DNA of 21,447 nucleotides from Neisseria perflava (GTDB lineage: Bacteria; Pseudomonadota; Gammaproteobacteria; Burkholderiales; Neisseriaceae). Within the stretch, counting starts at the first letter, position 1, and the number at the start of each line of letters is the position of its first letter. The notes under the pieces are model-generated. The model worked only from the letters and a program-made list of their open reading frames with translations. It did no database searches and was not told the DNA's origin. The DNA lies in contig NZ_JALJYC010000034.1 of NCBI RefSeq assembly GCF_024170405.1, forward strand, positions 1 through 21,447, written 5' to 3'. A program made the position numbers and the translations under genes. Below, in pieces: positions 6,421-14,490 of this stretch.

Positions 6421-9177
6421 TTAATGCAATTTGCCGTGGCACTGCTTGTATTTCAAGCCGCTGCCGCACGGGCAGGGGTCGTTGCGCAGGACGACTTGGC
6501 CTTTGGCGGCGAGGGATTCGGGGCTGAAGTCGTTGCCGGTCGGGTTGAAGGCTTCGGTGGCCAAATCGGTTTTCGATTCGCCCAGGATACCTTCCATGTC
6601 CGGCGCGTCGGCGTGAACGGCTTGGATGTCGCTGATGTCGGCTTCGGGCAGCTCTTCCATCGGGGCGTCGTTGCGCTCGATTTGTACCGAGGCAAGGAGC
6701 GAGGCGATGTTGTGCTTAATGCTGCGCCACAGGTTTTCAAACATGGCGAAGGCTTCGCGTTTGTATTCCTGTTTGGGATTTTTCTGGGCGTAGCTGCGCA
6801 GGTGGATGCCTTGGCGCAGGTAGTCCATGGCGGCAAGGTGTTCGCGCCATTGGTTGTCGATGACTTGCAGCATGACGTTGCGCTCGAAATCGGCCATTGC
6901 CTGCTTGCCGACCAGCTCGGTTTTCTCGGCGTATTCGGCTTCGATGCGGTTAATCAGGCGCTCTTTGACATCGCGGTTGTCCAGCGTGTGGTCGGTTTTC
7001 AGCCAGCTTTGGATGTCGGCATCGACGCGGAATTCGGCACGCAGCTGCGATTCGAGCGCGGGCAAATCCCATTGCTCTTCCATGCTGTCGGGCGGCATGT
7101 GCAAATCGACCAAATCGCTGATGACTTCTTCGCGGATGGATTTGGTAAGCTCGGTCACGTCGGTGCTGGTAAGGATTTCGTTGCGCTGGTGGTAAATCAC
7201 TTTGCGCTGGTCGTTGGCAACGTCGTCATATTCCAAAACCTGCTTGCGCATGTCGAAGTTGCGGCCTTCTACTTTGCGTTGCGCGCCTTCGATTTGGCGG
7301 GTGAGGAGGCCGTGTTCGATGGCGACGCCGCGCTCGGGCGCGAGGCGGTTGAGGATGGCGGCGGCGCGGTCGAGGGCAAACAGGCGCAGCAGCGGATCTT
7401 CAAACGACAGGTAGAAGCGGCTGGAACCCGGGTCGCCCTGACGGCCGGCGCGGCCGCGCAGCTGGTTGTCGATACGGCGGCTTTCGTGGCGCTCGGTGCC
7501 GATGATGTGCAGACCGCCGGCGGCGATGACTTGCTCATGTTCGGCCTGCCAGCCGTTTTCCAGCTCGGCGGTTTTGGCGGCTTTTTCTTCGTCGCTTAGG
7601 GTTTCGTCGGCGCGGATGGCGTCGGTTTGCGATTTGAGGTTGCCGCCCAATACGATGTCGGTACCGCGTCCGGCCATGTTGGTGGCCACGGTAATCGCGC
7701 CGACTTTACCGGCCTGCGCCACAATCAGGGCTTCGCGCTCGTGTTCTTTGGCGTTTAAGACATTATGCGGCAAACCGGCTTGGGTCAAGAGCTTGGAGAC
7801 CAATTCGGAGTTTTCAATGCTGGTGGTACCGACTAATACGGGTTGGCCGCGTTTGTGGCATTCTTCAATGTCTTTGACCACGGCTTCGAATTTTTCTTCG
7901 GCGGAACGGAAAATCTGGTCGTTGTAGTCTTTACGCTGAATCGGGCGGTTGGTCGGGATGATGACGGTTTCCAAGTTGTAAATGCTTTGGAATTCAAACG
8001 CTTCGGTATCGGCGGTACCGGTCATGCCCGATAATTTGGTGTAGAGGCGGAAGTAGTTTTGGAAGGTAATGGAGGCAAGGGTTTGGTTTTCGCGTTTGAC
8101 TTCCACGCCTTCTTTGGCTTCGACGGCTTGGTGCAGGCCTTCCGACCAGCGGCGGCCGGACATCAGACGGCCGGTAAATTCATCCACAATCACGATTTCG
8201 CCGTCTTGAATCACATAATGCTGGTCAAGATGGAACAAGGTATGCGCACGCAAGGCCGCCATCAGGTGGTGCATAAGGGCGATGTTGGCGGCGGAATAGA
8301 GGGAGTCGTTTTCTTGCAGCAAACCCATTTGGGTGAGGATTTGCTCGGCGTGTTCGTGGCCGGCTTCGCTTAGGATGACTTGGTGCGCTTTTTCGTCCAC
8401 CCAGTAATCGCCTTCGCCTTCTTCGGTTTCTTGGCGCACCAGTTGGGCGGGAACGGTGTTCATGATGTGGTAAAGCTGCACGTTATCATCGGCTTGGCCG
8501 GAGATAATCAGCGGGGTACGCGCTTCGTCAATCAAAATGGAATCGACTTCATCGACCACGGCAAAATTCAGCTCGCGCTGAACTTTGTCGTATTGGTCGG
8601 TCACCATATTGTCGCGCAGATAGTCGAAGCCGAATTCGTTGTTGGTACCGTAGGTAATGTCCGAATCGTAAGCCTGCTGGCGGAAGAAGGGTTCCAAATC
8701 GGACACAATCACGCCGACGGTCAAGCCCAGGAAATTGTACAGCGGCTCCATAATCGCCGCATCGCGGGAAGCCAGGTAGTCGTTGACGGTCACAACGTGC
8801 ACGCCTTTGCCGGACAGGGCATTCAGGTACACGGCTAAGGTGGCGACCAGCGTTTTACCTTCGCCGGTACGCATTTCGGCGATTTTACCGTCGTGCAACA
8901 CCATACCGCCGATGAGCTGTACGTCAAAGTGGCGCATGCCCAATACGCGGCGGCTGGCTTCGCGGCAGACGGCGAAGGCTTCGACCAAAATGTCGTCCAG
9001 TGTTTGGCCGTCTGAAAGGCGTTGTTTGAATTCGGCGGTTTTGGCCTGCAAAGCCTCGTCGCTCAATTCCTGCATTTGCGGCTCGAGCGCGTTGATTTTG
9101 GCAACGGATTTACGGTATTGTTTCAGCAGGCGGTCGTTGCGGCTGCCGAAGATTTTCTTAGCAATGTTTGTCAGCAT
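6421..9177 (-). CDS. secA: Preprotein translocase ATPase SecA
   Basis: Motor ATPase that pushes unfolded preproteins through SecYEG at the inner membrane. The start is set at 9177 (MLTNIAKKIFGSRNDRLLKQ) because the family begins there and AGGA sits 11 bases upstream. This gives 918 residues, the normal neisserial size. The Walker A motif MRTGEGKT is at residues 102-109 and the DEAD-like VVDEVDSILIDEAR lies near 207-220. The second motor domain contains NMAGRGTDI and GRAGRQGDPGSS. The C-terminus has the zinc and SecB-binding motif CPCGSGLKYKQCH with ligands Cys902, Cys904, Cys913 and His914. A core uptake sequence lies inside the gene at about 9006-9016. The large antisense frames over secA are composition artefacts. 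Confidence 0.98.
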   Translation of the reverse strand: MLTNIAKKIFGSRNDRLLKQYRKSVAKINALEPQMQELSDEALQAKTAEFKQRLSDGQTLDDILVEAFAVCREASRRVLGMRHFDVQLIGGMVLHDGKIAEMRTGEGKTLVATLAVYLNALSGKGVHVVTVNDYLASRDAAIMEPLYNFLGLTVGVIVSDLEPFFRQQAYDSDITYGTNNEFGFDYLRDNMVTDQYDKVQRELNFAVVDEVDSILIDEARTPLIISGQADDNVQLYHIMNTVPAQLVRQETEEGEGDYWVDEKAHQVILSEAGHEHAEQILTQMGLLQENDSLYSAANIALMHHLMAALRAHTLFHLDQHYVIQDGEIVIVDEFTGRLMSGRRWSEGLHQAVEAKEGVEVKRENQTLASITFQNYFRLYTKLSGMTGTADTEAFEFQSIYNLETVIIPTNRPIQRKDYNDQIFRSAEEKFEAVVKDIEECHKRGQPVLVGTTSIENSELVSKLLTQAGLPHNVLNAKEHEREALIVAQAGKVGAITVATNMAGRGTDIVLGGNLKSQTDAIRADETLSDEEKAAKTAELENGWQAEHEQVIAAGGLHIIGTERHESRRIDNQLRGRAGRQGDPGSSRFYLSFEDPLLRLFALDRAAAILNRLAPERGVAIEHGLLTRQIEGAQRKVEGRNFDMRKQVLEYDDVANDQRKVIYHQRNEILTSTDVTELTKSIREEVISDLVDLHMPPDSMEEQWDLPALESQLRAEFRVDADIQSWLKTDHTLDNRDVKERLINRIEAEYAEKTELVGKQAMADFERNVMLQVIDNQWREHLAAMDYLRQGIHLRSYAQKNPKQEYKREAFAMFENLWRSIKHNIASLLASVQIERNDAPMEELPEADISDIQAVHADAPDMEGILGESKTDLATEAFNPTGNDFSPESLAAKGQVVLRNDPCPCGSGLKYKQCHGKLH

Positions 9178-9222
9178 GAATGATTCCTGAGCCCGGTGTA
9201 GAATATCAGGCAATAAACGCGG

Positions 9223-9231
9223 ATTTTAGCA
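9223..9231 (-). promoter_or_regulatory. secA: Candidate extended -10 promoter of secA
   Basis: On the minus strand the sequence reads TGCTAAAAT, an extended -10 box, 45 bases before the secA start. No strong -35 is seen at 17 bases; a TTGCAA lies about 20 bases upstream. The divergent dciA-like gene must be transcribed from the same 115-base gap. Confidence 0.45.
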
Positions 9232-9292
9232 CAATATAAGGTAATGCATTGCAAATGGCGGTGCGTTTGCCGATTTCAAGTAGGAAACCCAG

Positions 9293-9739
9293 ATGGAATT
9301 CGACCATTTACGACGCGGTGGTTTGGGCGAGGCGGCCGAAATGCCCGGCCGTTTGCAGAATCTGTTGCAGATTTCGCGCTATTGGCAGAAACTTGACCGC
9401 GAGGTAAAAAAAATCCTGCCCGCCAATCTGCGCTCGCACGTTCAGACGGCCTGTATCGACGAGGGTGTCTTGGTCTTGCTGGCGGCAAACAATATGGCGG
9501 CCTCGCGTTTGAAAATGCTGCTTCCCTCTTTAACGCCGCCGCTTTGCGCTTTGCAGGATGGGATAGAATCGGTGCGCGTAAAACTGATTCCGAAAACGCC
9601 GCCGCCGCCCAAAGCCAACAAGCTGGTGTTGAGCGATACCGCTTTGGATAATCTGGAGCGGACGGTGGCGCAGCTGGAGGCGCGCCATCCTGAGTTGGCG
9701 CACTCGCTGGCGGCTTTGGTCGGTAAACACCGGCGCTGA
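9293..9739 (+). CDS. dciA: DciA-like DUF721 protein, probable replicative helicase loading factor
   Basis: A 148-residue DUF721 protein. DciA is the ancestral helper that loads DnaB helicase in bacteria lacking DnaC or DnaI, which includes Neisseria. The N-terminal half (LLQISRYWQKLDREVKKILPANLRSHVQTACIDEGVLVLLAANNMAASRLKMLLP, residues 24-78) is the KH-like DUF721 domain. Residues 97-108 are a Pro/Lys linker, followed by a helical C-terminal tail. AGGAAA lies 10 bases upstream of the ATG. It is divergent from secA, a neighbour it often keeps in proteobacteria. An AG-type uptake sequence lies inside the gene at 9441-9452. Confidence 0.85.
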   Translation: MEFDHLRRGGLGEAAEMPGRLQNLLQISRYWQKLDREVKKILPANLRSHVQTACIDEGVLVLLAANNMAASRLKMLLPSLTPPLCALQDGIESVRVKLIPKTPPPPKANKLVLSDTALDNLERTVAQLEARHPELAHSLAALVGKHRR

Positions 9740-9837
9740 TGGTTTTGTTAGGAAGTGTTAATTGGTTACGACTGAATAAGTCTTTATGATGAAAAAAGCG
9801 GGATTTATATGTAAACTTATGTAAGTGTATTGTCAAA

Positions 9838-9855
9838 TTTTGACTTGAGTCAAAA
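9838..9855. promoter_or_regulatory. FNR-like palindrome upstream of laz
   Basis: TTTTGACTTGAGTCAAAA is a perfect palindrome of 8+2+8 bases. Its core TTGAC-N4-GTCAA is one base per half-site away from the FNR consensus TTGAT-N4-ATCAA. A 4/6 -10 box (CATACT, 9876-9881) sits where a class II FNR-activated promoter would need it. Activation of azurin by low oxygen is inferred, not shown. The rest of the gap 9740-9975 holds a 9-base tandem repeat (GATTGCTTG twice, about 9902-9920) and no gene. Confidence 0.45.
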
Positions 9856-9975
9856 CTTCCTACGAAATAAAGCTTCATACTTGATAGGTTAGCAAGTTAA
9901 TGATTGCTTGGATTGCTTGCTTTGATAAATTTTGATTCGGCTAACCGAAAATACCCACCATTAGGAGATGTTCAT

Positions 9976-10551
9976 ATGAAAGCATACTTGGCTCTGATTT
10001 CCGCTGCCGTTATCGGCTTGGCTGCCTGCTCGCAAGAACCAGCTAAACCGGCTGCCGAAGCTTCTGCGCCCGCCGCAGAAGCAACCGCCTCTGAAGCTGC
10101 TCCGGCTGCTTCTGAAGCCGCGCCTGCCGAAGCCTCTGCTGCTCCGGCTGCCGAAGCAGCTACCGGCAACTGCGCCGTAACCGTCGAATCCAACGACGCC
10201 ATGCAGTACAACACCAAAGACATCCAAATCAGCAAAGCATGTAAAGAATTTACCATCACGCTGAAACACACCGGTACCCAACCGAAAACCAGCATGGGTC
10301 ACAACCTTGTTATTGCCAAAGCTGAAGACATGGACGGCGTGTTTGCCGACGGCGTGTCTGCCGGCCCTGATGCAGACTACGTAAAAGCCGACGATGCCCG
10401 CGTTGTTGCCCATACCAAATTGATTGGCGGCGGCGAAGAGGCTTCTCTGACCGTCGATCCGGCTAAACTGGCCGACGGCAGCTACAAATTCGCCTGCACT
10501 TTCCCGGGTCACGCGGCTTTGATGAACGGTACCATCACTCTGGTTGACTAA
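9976..10551 (+). CDS. laz: Lipid-anchored azurin (Laz)
   Basis: Type I blue-copper electron carrier tethered to the outer membrane, able to pass electrons to nitrite reductase or peroxidases. The start is 9976 (MKAYLALISAAVIGLAACSQ) with AGGAG 9 bases upstream; the longer frame from 9904 lacks a signal peptide at its start. The lipobox LAAC gives lipidation at Cys18. Residues 19-62 are Ala/Glu/Pro-rich, like the H.8 antigen leader but with irregular repeats. The azurin domain covers 64-191, with copper ligands His109, Cys174, His179 and Met183 and disulphide cysteines Cys66 and Cys89. All key residues are present. It has its own terminator. Confidence 0.97.
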   Translation: MKAYLALISAAVIGLAACSQEPAKPAAEASAPAAEATASEAAPAASEAAPAEASAAPAAEAATGNCAVTVESNDAMQYNTKDIQISKACKEFTITLKHTGTQPKTSMGHNLVIAKAEDMDGVFADGVSAGPDADYVKADDARVVAHTKLIGGGEEASLTVDPAKLADGSYKFACTFPGHAALMNGTITLVD

Positions 10552-10566
10552 TCCGCCTGATGATTG

Positions 10567-10606
10567 CAGCCTGCCCGAAATGCGAGATATTCGGGCAGGC
10601 TGTTTT
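10567..10606 (+). terminator. Rho-independent terminator of laz
   Basis: A 13-base GC-rich stem (CAGCCTGCCCGAA at 10567-10579 pairing with 10590-10602) closes a 10-base loop and is followed by TTTT. It does not use an uptake sequence, unlike most terminators here. Confidence 0.9.
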
Positions 10607-10640
10607 GTTTGCAGGGAACGCGTTACAATAAAACGACAAA

Positions 10641-10686
10641 AGGCCGTCTGAAAAAGCATAGGTTTAGACAATTTTTCAGACGGCCT
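10641..10686. terminator. Inverted AG-type uptake sequence pair between laz and the hemerythrin gene
   Basis: A 15-base perfect stem (AGGCCGTCTGAAAAA pairing with 10672-10686) closes a 16-base loop. It lies 25 bases before the hemerythrin start, so it may act as an uptake signal more than as a terminator, or it may insulate that gene from laz readthrough. Confidence 0.7.
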
Positions 10687-10711
10687 CCAACCATTTATCG
10701 GACACCACACC

Positions 10712-11224
10712 ATGAATCCCTTTGAAACCCAAAGCGTTACCTTCGCCGAACCCATTGAAATGCTGTATGCCTGCCACGGCAAAGTGCGCCGCTTTTGCAG
10801 CCAAATCGACATGCTGCCGGGCTATATTGCCGAACACGGCTGCGGCGAGGTGGTGTTGCAGGCGGTGAAGCAAATCAGCCAATATTTCAATGTCGCCGCG
10901 CCCTTGCACCACGAAGACGAAGAAGAAGATTTTTTCCCACTGCTGCTGCAATACGCGCCGCAGGCCAAGGAAAGCATAGACGAATTATTGCGCCAACATC
11001 AGGGCTTGCACGACAACTGGCAGGCGCTGTATCAGGAATTTCTCAAGCTGGAAAACAATCCGCAATACACCTTGCCGACAGAAGTTTTAAAACGCTTTGT
11101 TAACGGCTATGCCGTGCATTTGGCGATTGAAGAGCCGCTGTTTGAGCTGGGAAAGCAGCATGTGCCGTCTGAAAAACTGACCGAAATCGGCAAGATTATG
11201 GCGCAACGCCGCCGCCCGAAATAA
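10712..11224 (+). CDS. Hemerythrin HHE-domain protein
   Basis: A 170-residue four-helix bundle protein expected to hold a di-iron centre that binds oxygen or senses oxygen and nitric oxide. Likely iron ligands are His22 (YACHGKV), His66 or His67 with the acidic run HHEDEEED, His96 and His100 (RQHQGLH), and His136 with Glu140 (VHLAIEE). No signal peptide is seen, so it is cytoplasmic. There is no strong ribosome-binding site. It is followed after 23 bases by the HI_0552-family gene. Whether it scavenges oxygen, stores iron or repairs nitrosative damage cannot be told from sequence. Confidence 0.88.
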   Translation: MNPFETQSVTFAEPIEMLYACHGKVRRFCSQIDMLPGYIAEHGCGEVVLQAVKQISQYFNVAAPLHHEDEEEDFFPLLLQYAPQAKESIDELLRQHQGLHDNWQALYQEFLKLENNPQYTLPTEVLKRFVNGYAVHLAIEEPLFELGKQHVPSEKLTEIGKIMAQRRRPK

Positions 11225-11247
11225 CGATGATATATTGAGGACAAACC

Positions 11248-11868
11248 ATGCTCACCCCCGCCAGTTGCGATTTATTCAATATCCCGTTTTTCCAGTTTGC
11301 CCAGCTGAAAAAATACCAGCCCGAAGCCATCCCGCAAATCAAAGCCGATTACAAAGCCAATTGGCAGATTTGGCGTGATTTAATCGGGCAGGTGGCCGCC
11401 GATTTGGGCGAACCTTTTGCTGCGCCGCATATCGAGCGCTGGTGCAACGGCTGGCAGGTGCGCGCCCACTTTTTCGCCTTTTTCAAATACGCGCAGTATC
11501 AGGATTCGGCGGCGATTTTGTCGGTATTGCTCAACCGCCGCCGCTTAAGCGTCAGCCTTGATTGGCATTGCTACAAAGCGGGTGTGTCGCCGATTGCGCT
11601 GCCCGAATACAACCAATGGCTGGTGCGGCTGGACGATAAGCAATATGCCGATTTTGATGTGTGGCACGGCGATACGGACGAATACGCCGATTATCAAACG
11701 CTGGCAGAGCAGGGCGGCTGTCAAGCCCTTACCCTGCAAAGCCCCGATGATTTTTACTGCATAGGTCGGCAGCTTGAACGCGACGAATTGGGCAAACAAA
11801 ACGAAGCGGTGTGGATTGCCGACACCATCCGCGCACTGTTGCCCTTGTATGAAGCCTGTTTTCGCTGA
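11248..11868 (+). CDS. HI_0552-family conserved hypothetical protein
   Basis: A 206-residue soluble protein with no motif I can tie to a function. It resembles the uncharacterised Haemophilus protein HI_0552, and relatives in databases are sometimes mislabelled as glucose-6-phosphate dehydrogenase, which nothing here supports. Conserved-looking aromatic-rich segments include FNIPFFQFAQLKKYQPE (10-26), WCNGWQVRAHFFAFFKYAQYQDSAAIL and LNRRRLSVSLDWHCYKAGVSP. TTGAGGAC provides a reasonable ribosome-binding site. It probably shares a transcript with the hemerythrin gene. Confidence 0.7.
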   Translation: MLTPASCDLFNIPFFQFAQLKKYQPEAIPQIKADYKANWQIWRDLIGQVAADLGEPFAAPHIERWCNGWQVRAHFFAFFKYAQYQDSAAILSVLLNRRRLSVSLDWHCYKAGVSPIALPEYNQWLVRLDDKQYADFDVWHGDTDEYADYQTLAEQGGCQALTLQSPDDFYCIGRQLERDELGKQNEAVWIADTIRALLPLYEACFR

Positions 11869-11890
11869 TATAGTGAAGCATTGTTAATCG

Positions 11891-11961
11891 AGGCCGTCTG
11901 AAATAATCCGTAGGCACGCACGCGTTTTCCCAAATCGAATATTGCATTTTTCAGACGGCCT
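11891..11961. terminator. Widely spaced inverted AG-type uptake sequence pair
   Basis: AGGCCGTCTGAAA at 11891-11903 is inverted at 11949-11961 and followed by T residues. The loop of 45 bases is much longer than in the other pairs, so termination may be weak. It lies just downstream of the HI_0552-family gene, 30 bases before dapE. Confidence 0.6.
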
Positions 11962-11991
11962 TTTGCCTTGATAAAAAGCCTGTAAACCGAA

Positions 11992-13125
11992 ATGACCGAA
12001 ACCCAATCCCTAGACCTTGCCAAGCAACTCATCGCCCGAGCGTCGGTAACGCCCGACGACCAAGGCTGCCAGCAATTACTCGCCGAACGCCTGCAAAAAA
12101 TCGGTTTTACCGCTGAAACGCTCAATTTCGGCGACACCCAAAACATCTGGCTGCGGCGCGGCACGGGCGCACCGCTGGTTTGCTTCGCCGGCCATACCGA
12201 TGTCGTACCGACCGGCCCGCTGGAAAAATGGACATCGCCGCCGTTTACGCCGACCGAGCGCGACGGGCGCTTATACGGGCGCGGTGCGGCGGACATGAAA
12301 ACCAGTATTGCCTGTTTCGTCACCGCGTGCGAGCGTTTGGTTGCGGCGAATCCCGATCATGCGGGCAGTATTGCGCTTCTGATTACTTCCGATGAAGAGG
12401 GCGATGCCTACGACGGCACCACCAAAGTGGTGGATGTGTTAAAAGCGCGTGGCGAGCTTATTGACTACTGCATTGTCGGCGAACCGACCGCCGTCACCAA
12501 TCTGGGCGATATGCTGAAAAACGGCCGTCGCGGTTCGCTCTCAGGCAATCTGACGGTAAAAGGCAAGCAGGGGCACATCGCTTATCCGCATTTGGCGGTT
12601 AATCCGGTGCATACCTTCGCCTCCGCGCTGCTGGAATTAACGCAAGAGGTTTGGGACAAGGGTAATGAATATTTCCCGCCGACCAGCTTCCAAATTTCCA
12701 ATATCAACGGCGGTACGGGCGCGACCAATGTGATTCCGGGCGAGTTAAACGTCAAATTCAATTTCCGCTTTTCCACCGAATCCACGGAAGAAAGCCTGAA
12801 AGCGCGCGTACATGCCATTTTGGACAAACACGGCGTAGAATACGACCTGCAATGGGCGTGTTCCGGCCAGCCCTTTCTGACCCAAGCGGGCAAGCTGACC
12901 GATGTCGCCCGCGCCGCGATTGGCGAAGTGTGCGGCGTGGAAACCGAGCTTTCCACCAGCGGTGGCACTTCAGACGGCCGTTTTATCAAAGCGATTGCCA
13001 AAGAGCTGATTGAGCTGGGCCCGAGCAACGCCACTATCCATCAGATTGATGAAAACGTGTTGCTGGAGGATATTCCCAAGCTATCGGCGGTGTATGAGAA
13101 AATGTTGCAGGGCTTGCTGGCGTAG
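11992..13125 (+). CDS. dapE: Succinyl-diaminopimelate desuccinylase
   Basis: Dinuclear zinc hydrolase that cleaves N-succinyl-LL-diaminopimelate to LL-diaminopimelate and succinate, feeding lysine and peptidoglycan synthesis. The zinc-site residues are all present: His68 and Asp70 (GHTD), Asp101 (AADMK), the Glu135-Glu136 pair (SDEEGD), Glu164 (VGEPT) and His350 (TIHQIDE). The length of 377 residues is standard. The stop codon TAG lies inside a repeat of the GTAGGGTGGGTT family, so the repeat supplies the end of the gene. A core uptake sequence is at 12969-12978. Confidence 0.97.
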   Translation: MTETQSLDLAKQLIARASVTPDDQGCQQLLAERLQKIGFTAETLNFGDTQNIWLRRGTGAPLVCFAGHTDVVPTGPLEKWTSPPFTPTERDGRLYGRGAADMKTSIACFVTACERLVAANPDHAGSIALLITSDEEGDAYDGTTKVVDVLKARGELIDYCIVGEPTAVTNLGDMLKNGRRGSLSGNLTVKGKQGHIAYPHLAVNPVHTFASALLELTQEVWDKGNEYFPPTSFQISNINGGTGATNVIPGELNVKFNFRFSTESTEESLKARVHAILDKHGVEYDLQWACSGQPFLTQAGKLTDVARAAIGEVCGVETELSTSGGTSDGRFIKAIAKELIELGPSNATIHQIDENVLLEDIPKLSAVYEKMLQGLLA

Positions 13126-13145
13126 GGTGGGTTTTAACCCACCAA
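13122..13145. repeat. Palindromic repeat, GTAGGGTGGGTT family, copy 1
   Basis: A 24-base near-palindrome: GTAGGGTGGGTT then TTAACCCACCAA. It is related to three copies upstream of argF. The dapE stop codon TAG (13123-13125) is part of it. The gap to the next gene otherwise holds nothing recognisable. Confidence 0.85.
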
Positions 13146-13222
13146 AATGAGCAGATTATGGCGAATAGTGGGTCAAGACTAACCCTGCCTTAAAATGTTT
13201 GATAGCGTGGATAAATAAAAGT

Positions 13223-13663
13223 ATGAATTGGCACATCAAATCCTTTGACGAATTGACCACGCGCGAGCTGTTCGCCATTCTCAAAACCCGAATCGACGTG
13301 TTTGTGGTGGAGCAAAACTGCGCTTATCCCGATGCAGACGATTACGACTTGACCGCGCTGCACCTGTTTGCTGAAGAAAACGGCGTGATTGCCGCCTACT
13401 GCCGCCTGATTCCCGATGGCGGCCGTCTGAAAATCGGCCGCGTGCTGGTGGCCGGTCATGCCCGCAGTTTGGGACTGGGGCGCGAAGTGGTGGCGTACGC
13501 GCTGGCGTATGCCGACGCGCATTTCCCCGAGAAAGATGTCTTCGCGCAGGCGCAGCTGTATCTGCAAAATTTTTATGCCTCGTTCGGCTTTGCGCCCATC
13601 TCGGGAGAGTATCTGGAAGACGGTATCCCGCATATCGATATGCTGCGTTCCGCAAAATCGTAA
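13223..13663 (+). CDS. ElaA-like GNAT N-acetyltransferase
   Basis: A 146-residue acetyl-CoA-dependent acyltransferase of the ElaA subfamily; the substrate is unknown. The start is set at 13223 (MNWHIKSFDELTTRELFAIL), as relatives begin this way; the longer frame uses a TTG. Family landmarks are RIDVFVVEQNCAYPDADDYD (23-42) and motif A for acetyl-CoA binding, GRVLVAGHARSLGLGREVV (72-90). A core uptake sequence in frame encodes the GGRLK segment at 13422-13431. There is no clear ribosome-binding site. Confidence 0.88.
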   Translation: MNWHIKSFDELTTRELFAILKTRIDVFVVEQNCAYPDADDYDLTALHLFAEENGVIAAYCRLIPDGGRLKIGRVLVAGHARSLGLGREVVAYALAYADAHFPEKDVFAQAQLYLQNFYASFGFAPISGEYLEDGIPHIDMLRSAKS

Positions 13664-13698
13664 TATATTGAACTTAAAATATTAAACCAATACAGAAA

Positions 13699-14439
13699 AT
13701 GTTTACTTTACCTACTTTAGAGAACCTCCCCGAACGCTGGCAGACTTACCGCGAATTATTGGAACGCGGGGCGACGTTTCCAAGCAAAAAACACAAAATG
13801 CCGTCTGAACAATATGCCGCATTCGAGCGCGATTTCCAAACCGCCGTCGGCATGAGTTGGCCGCAATACCGCAATATCCGCCAAGCCATTAATGTCTTGG
13901 AAAAAGATTATCCGATTGCCGCCAACGAATTGGCGGTGTCGCGCATCGATACGCCGCTGGGCGCGATGGTGGCGGTGTTCGCCTACCAATGCCTGAGCCT
14001 GCTGGAATTTATCGACCAAGACGGCGTGGCTAAGGAATTGGAAGCGGTGCAAAAAGCGTGCAACGGCCGCTTTGTGTGGCGCGAATATCCCGTGGCCGAT
14101 TTGCTGCGGCGCGAGCTGGCGGAATACTTCCAAGGCCGTCTGAAAGCGTTTAGCGTGCCGCTGCATTTGGTGGGTACGGAATTTCAAGAGCAGGTGTGGG
14201 CGGTGTTGCAAACCATCCCCTACGGCGAAACATACAGCTACAAGCAGCAGGCCGAAGCCTTGGGCAACCCCAAAGCCGTCCGCGCCGTGGCCGCCGCCAA
14301 CGGGCAAAACAAAATTTCCATCGTCGTGCCGTGCCACCGCGTTATCGGCAGCGACGGCAAACTGACCGGCTACGCCGGTGGTTTGTTCCGCAAAAAATAC
14401 TTGCTGGCGGTGGAGAAAAAAGGGCTTCAGACGGCCTAA
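13699..14439 (+). CDS. ogt: Methylated-DNA--protein-cysteine methyltransferase with N-terminal extension
   Basis: Suicide repair enzyme that moves methyl groups from O6-methylguanine to its own cysteine. The active site PCHRV is at residues 211-215 with acceptor Cys212, preceded by the DNA-binding wing NPKAVRAVAAANGQN (190-204). The catalytic C-terminal domain begins near residue 160. The protein is about 70 residues longer than minimal Ogt at its N-terminus. Residues 42-60 (FERDFQTAVGMSWPQYRNI) look like the last helix-turn-helix of an AraC/Ada regulator, suggesting descent from an Ada-type fusion. Uptake sequences occur in frame at 13798-13809 (AT type) and 14133-14144 and 14426-14437 (AG type); the last overlaps the stop codon. 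Confidence 0.93.
   Translation: MFTLPTLENLPERWQTYRELLERGATFPSKKHKMPSEQYAAFERDFQTAVGMSWPQYRNIRQAINVLEKDYPIAANELAVSRIDTPLGAMVAVFAYQCLSLLEFIDQDGVAKELEAVQKACNGRFVWREYPVADLLRRELAEYFQGRLKAFSVPLHLVGTEFQEQVWAVLQTIPYGETYSYKQQAEALGNPKAVRAVAAANGQNKISIVVPCHRVIGSDGKLTGYAGGLFRKKYLLAVEKKGLQTA
13798..13809 (+). repeat. AT-type DNA uptake sequence inside ogt
   Basis: ATGCCGTCTGAA, a perfect 12-base AT-type uptake sequence, encoding part of KMPSEQ near the ogt N-terminus. Confidence 0.9.
14133..14144 (+). repeat. AG-type DNA uptake sequence inside ogt
   Basis: AGGCCGTCTGAA in frame, encoding QGRLK at residues 145-149. Confidence 0.9.
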
Positions 14440-14443
14440 GCCG

Positions 14444-14467
14444 GTAGGGTGGGTTTTAACCCACCAT
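14444..14467. repeat. Palindromic repeat, GTAGGGTGGGTT family, copy 2
   Basis: GTAGGGTGGGTT followed by TTAACCCACCAT, a 24-base near-palindrome starting five bases past the ogt stop codon. Its core matches copy 1 exactly except for the last base. Confidence 0.85.
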
Positions 14468-14490
14468 TTAATGAGAAACGTATTGCAGCA

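Noticed and set aside
6343..7599. 418-codon open frame on the plus strand opposite secA
   Set aside because: It lies wholly antisense to a clear secA; GC-rich codon use leaves few stops in the opposite frame. It has no domain and no ribosome-binding site.
9902..9920. Tandem GATTGCTTG as a phase-variable repeat
   Set aside because: Only two copies in the untranslated leader of laz, too short for slippage-driven switching.
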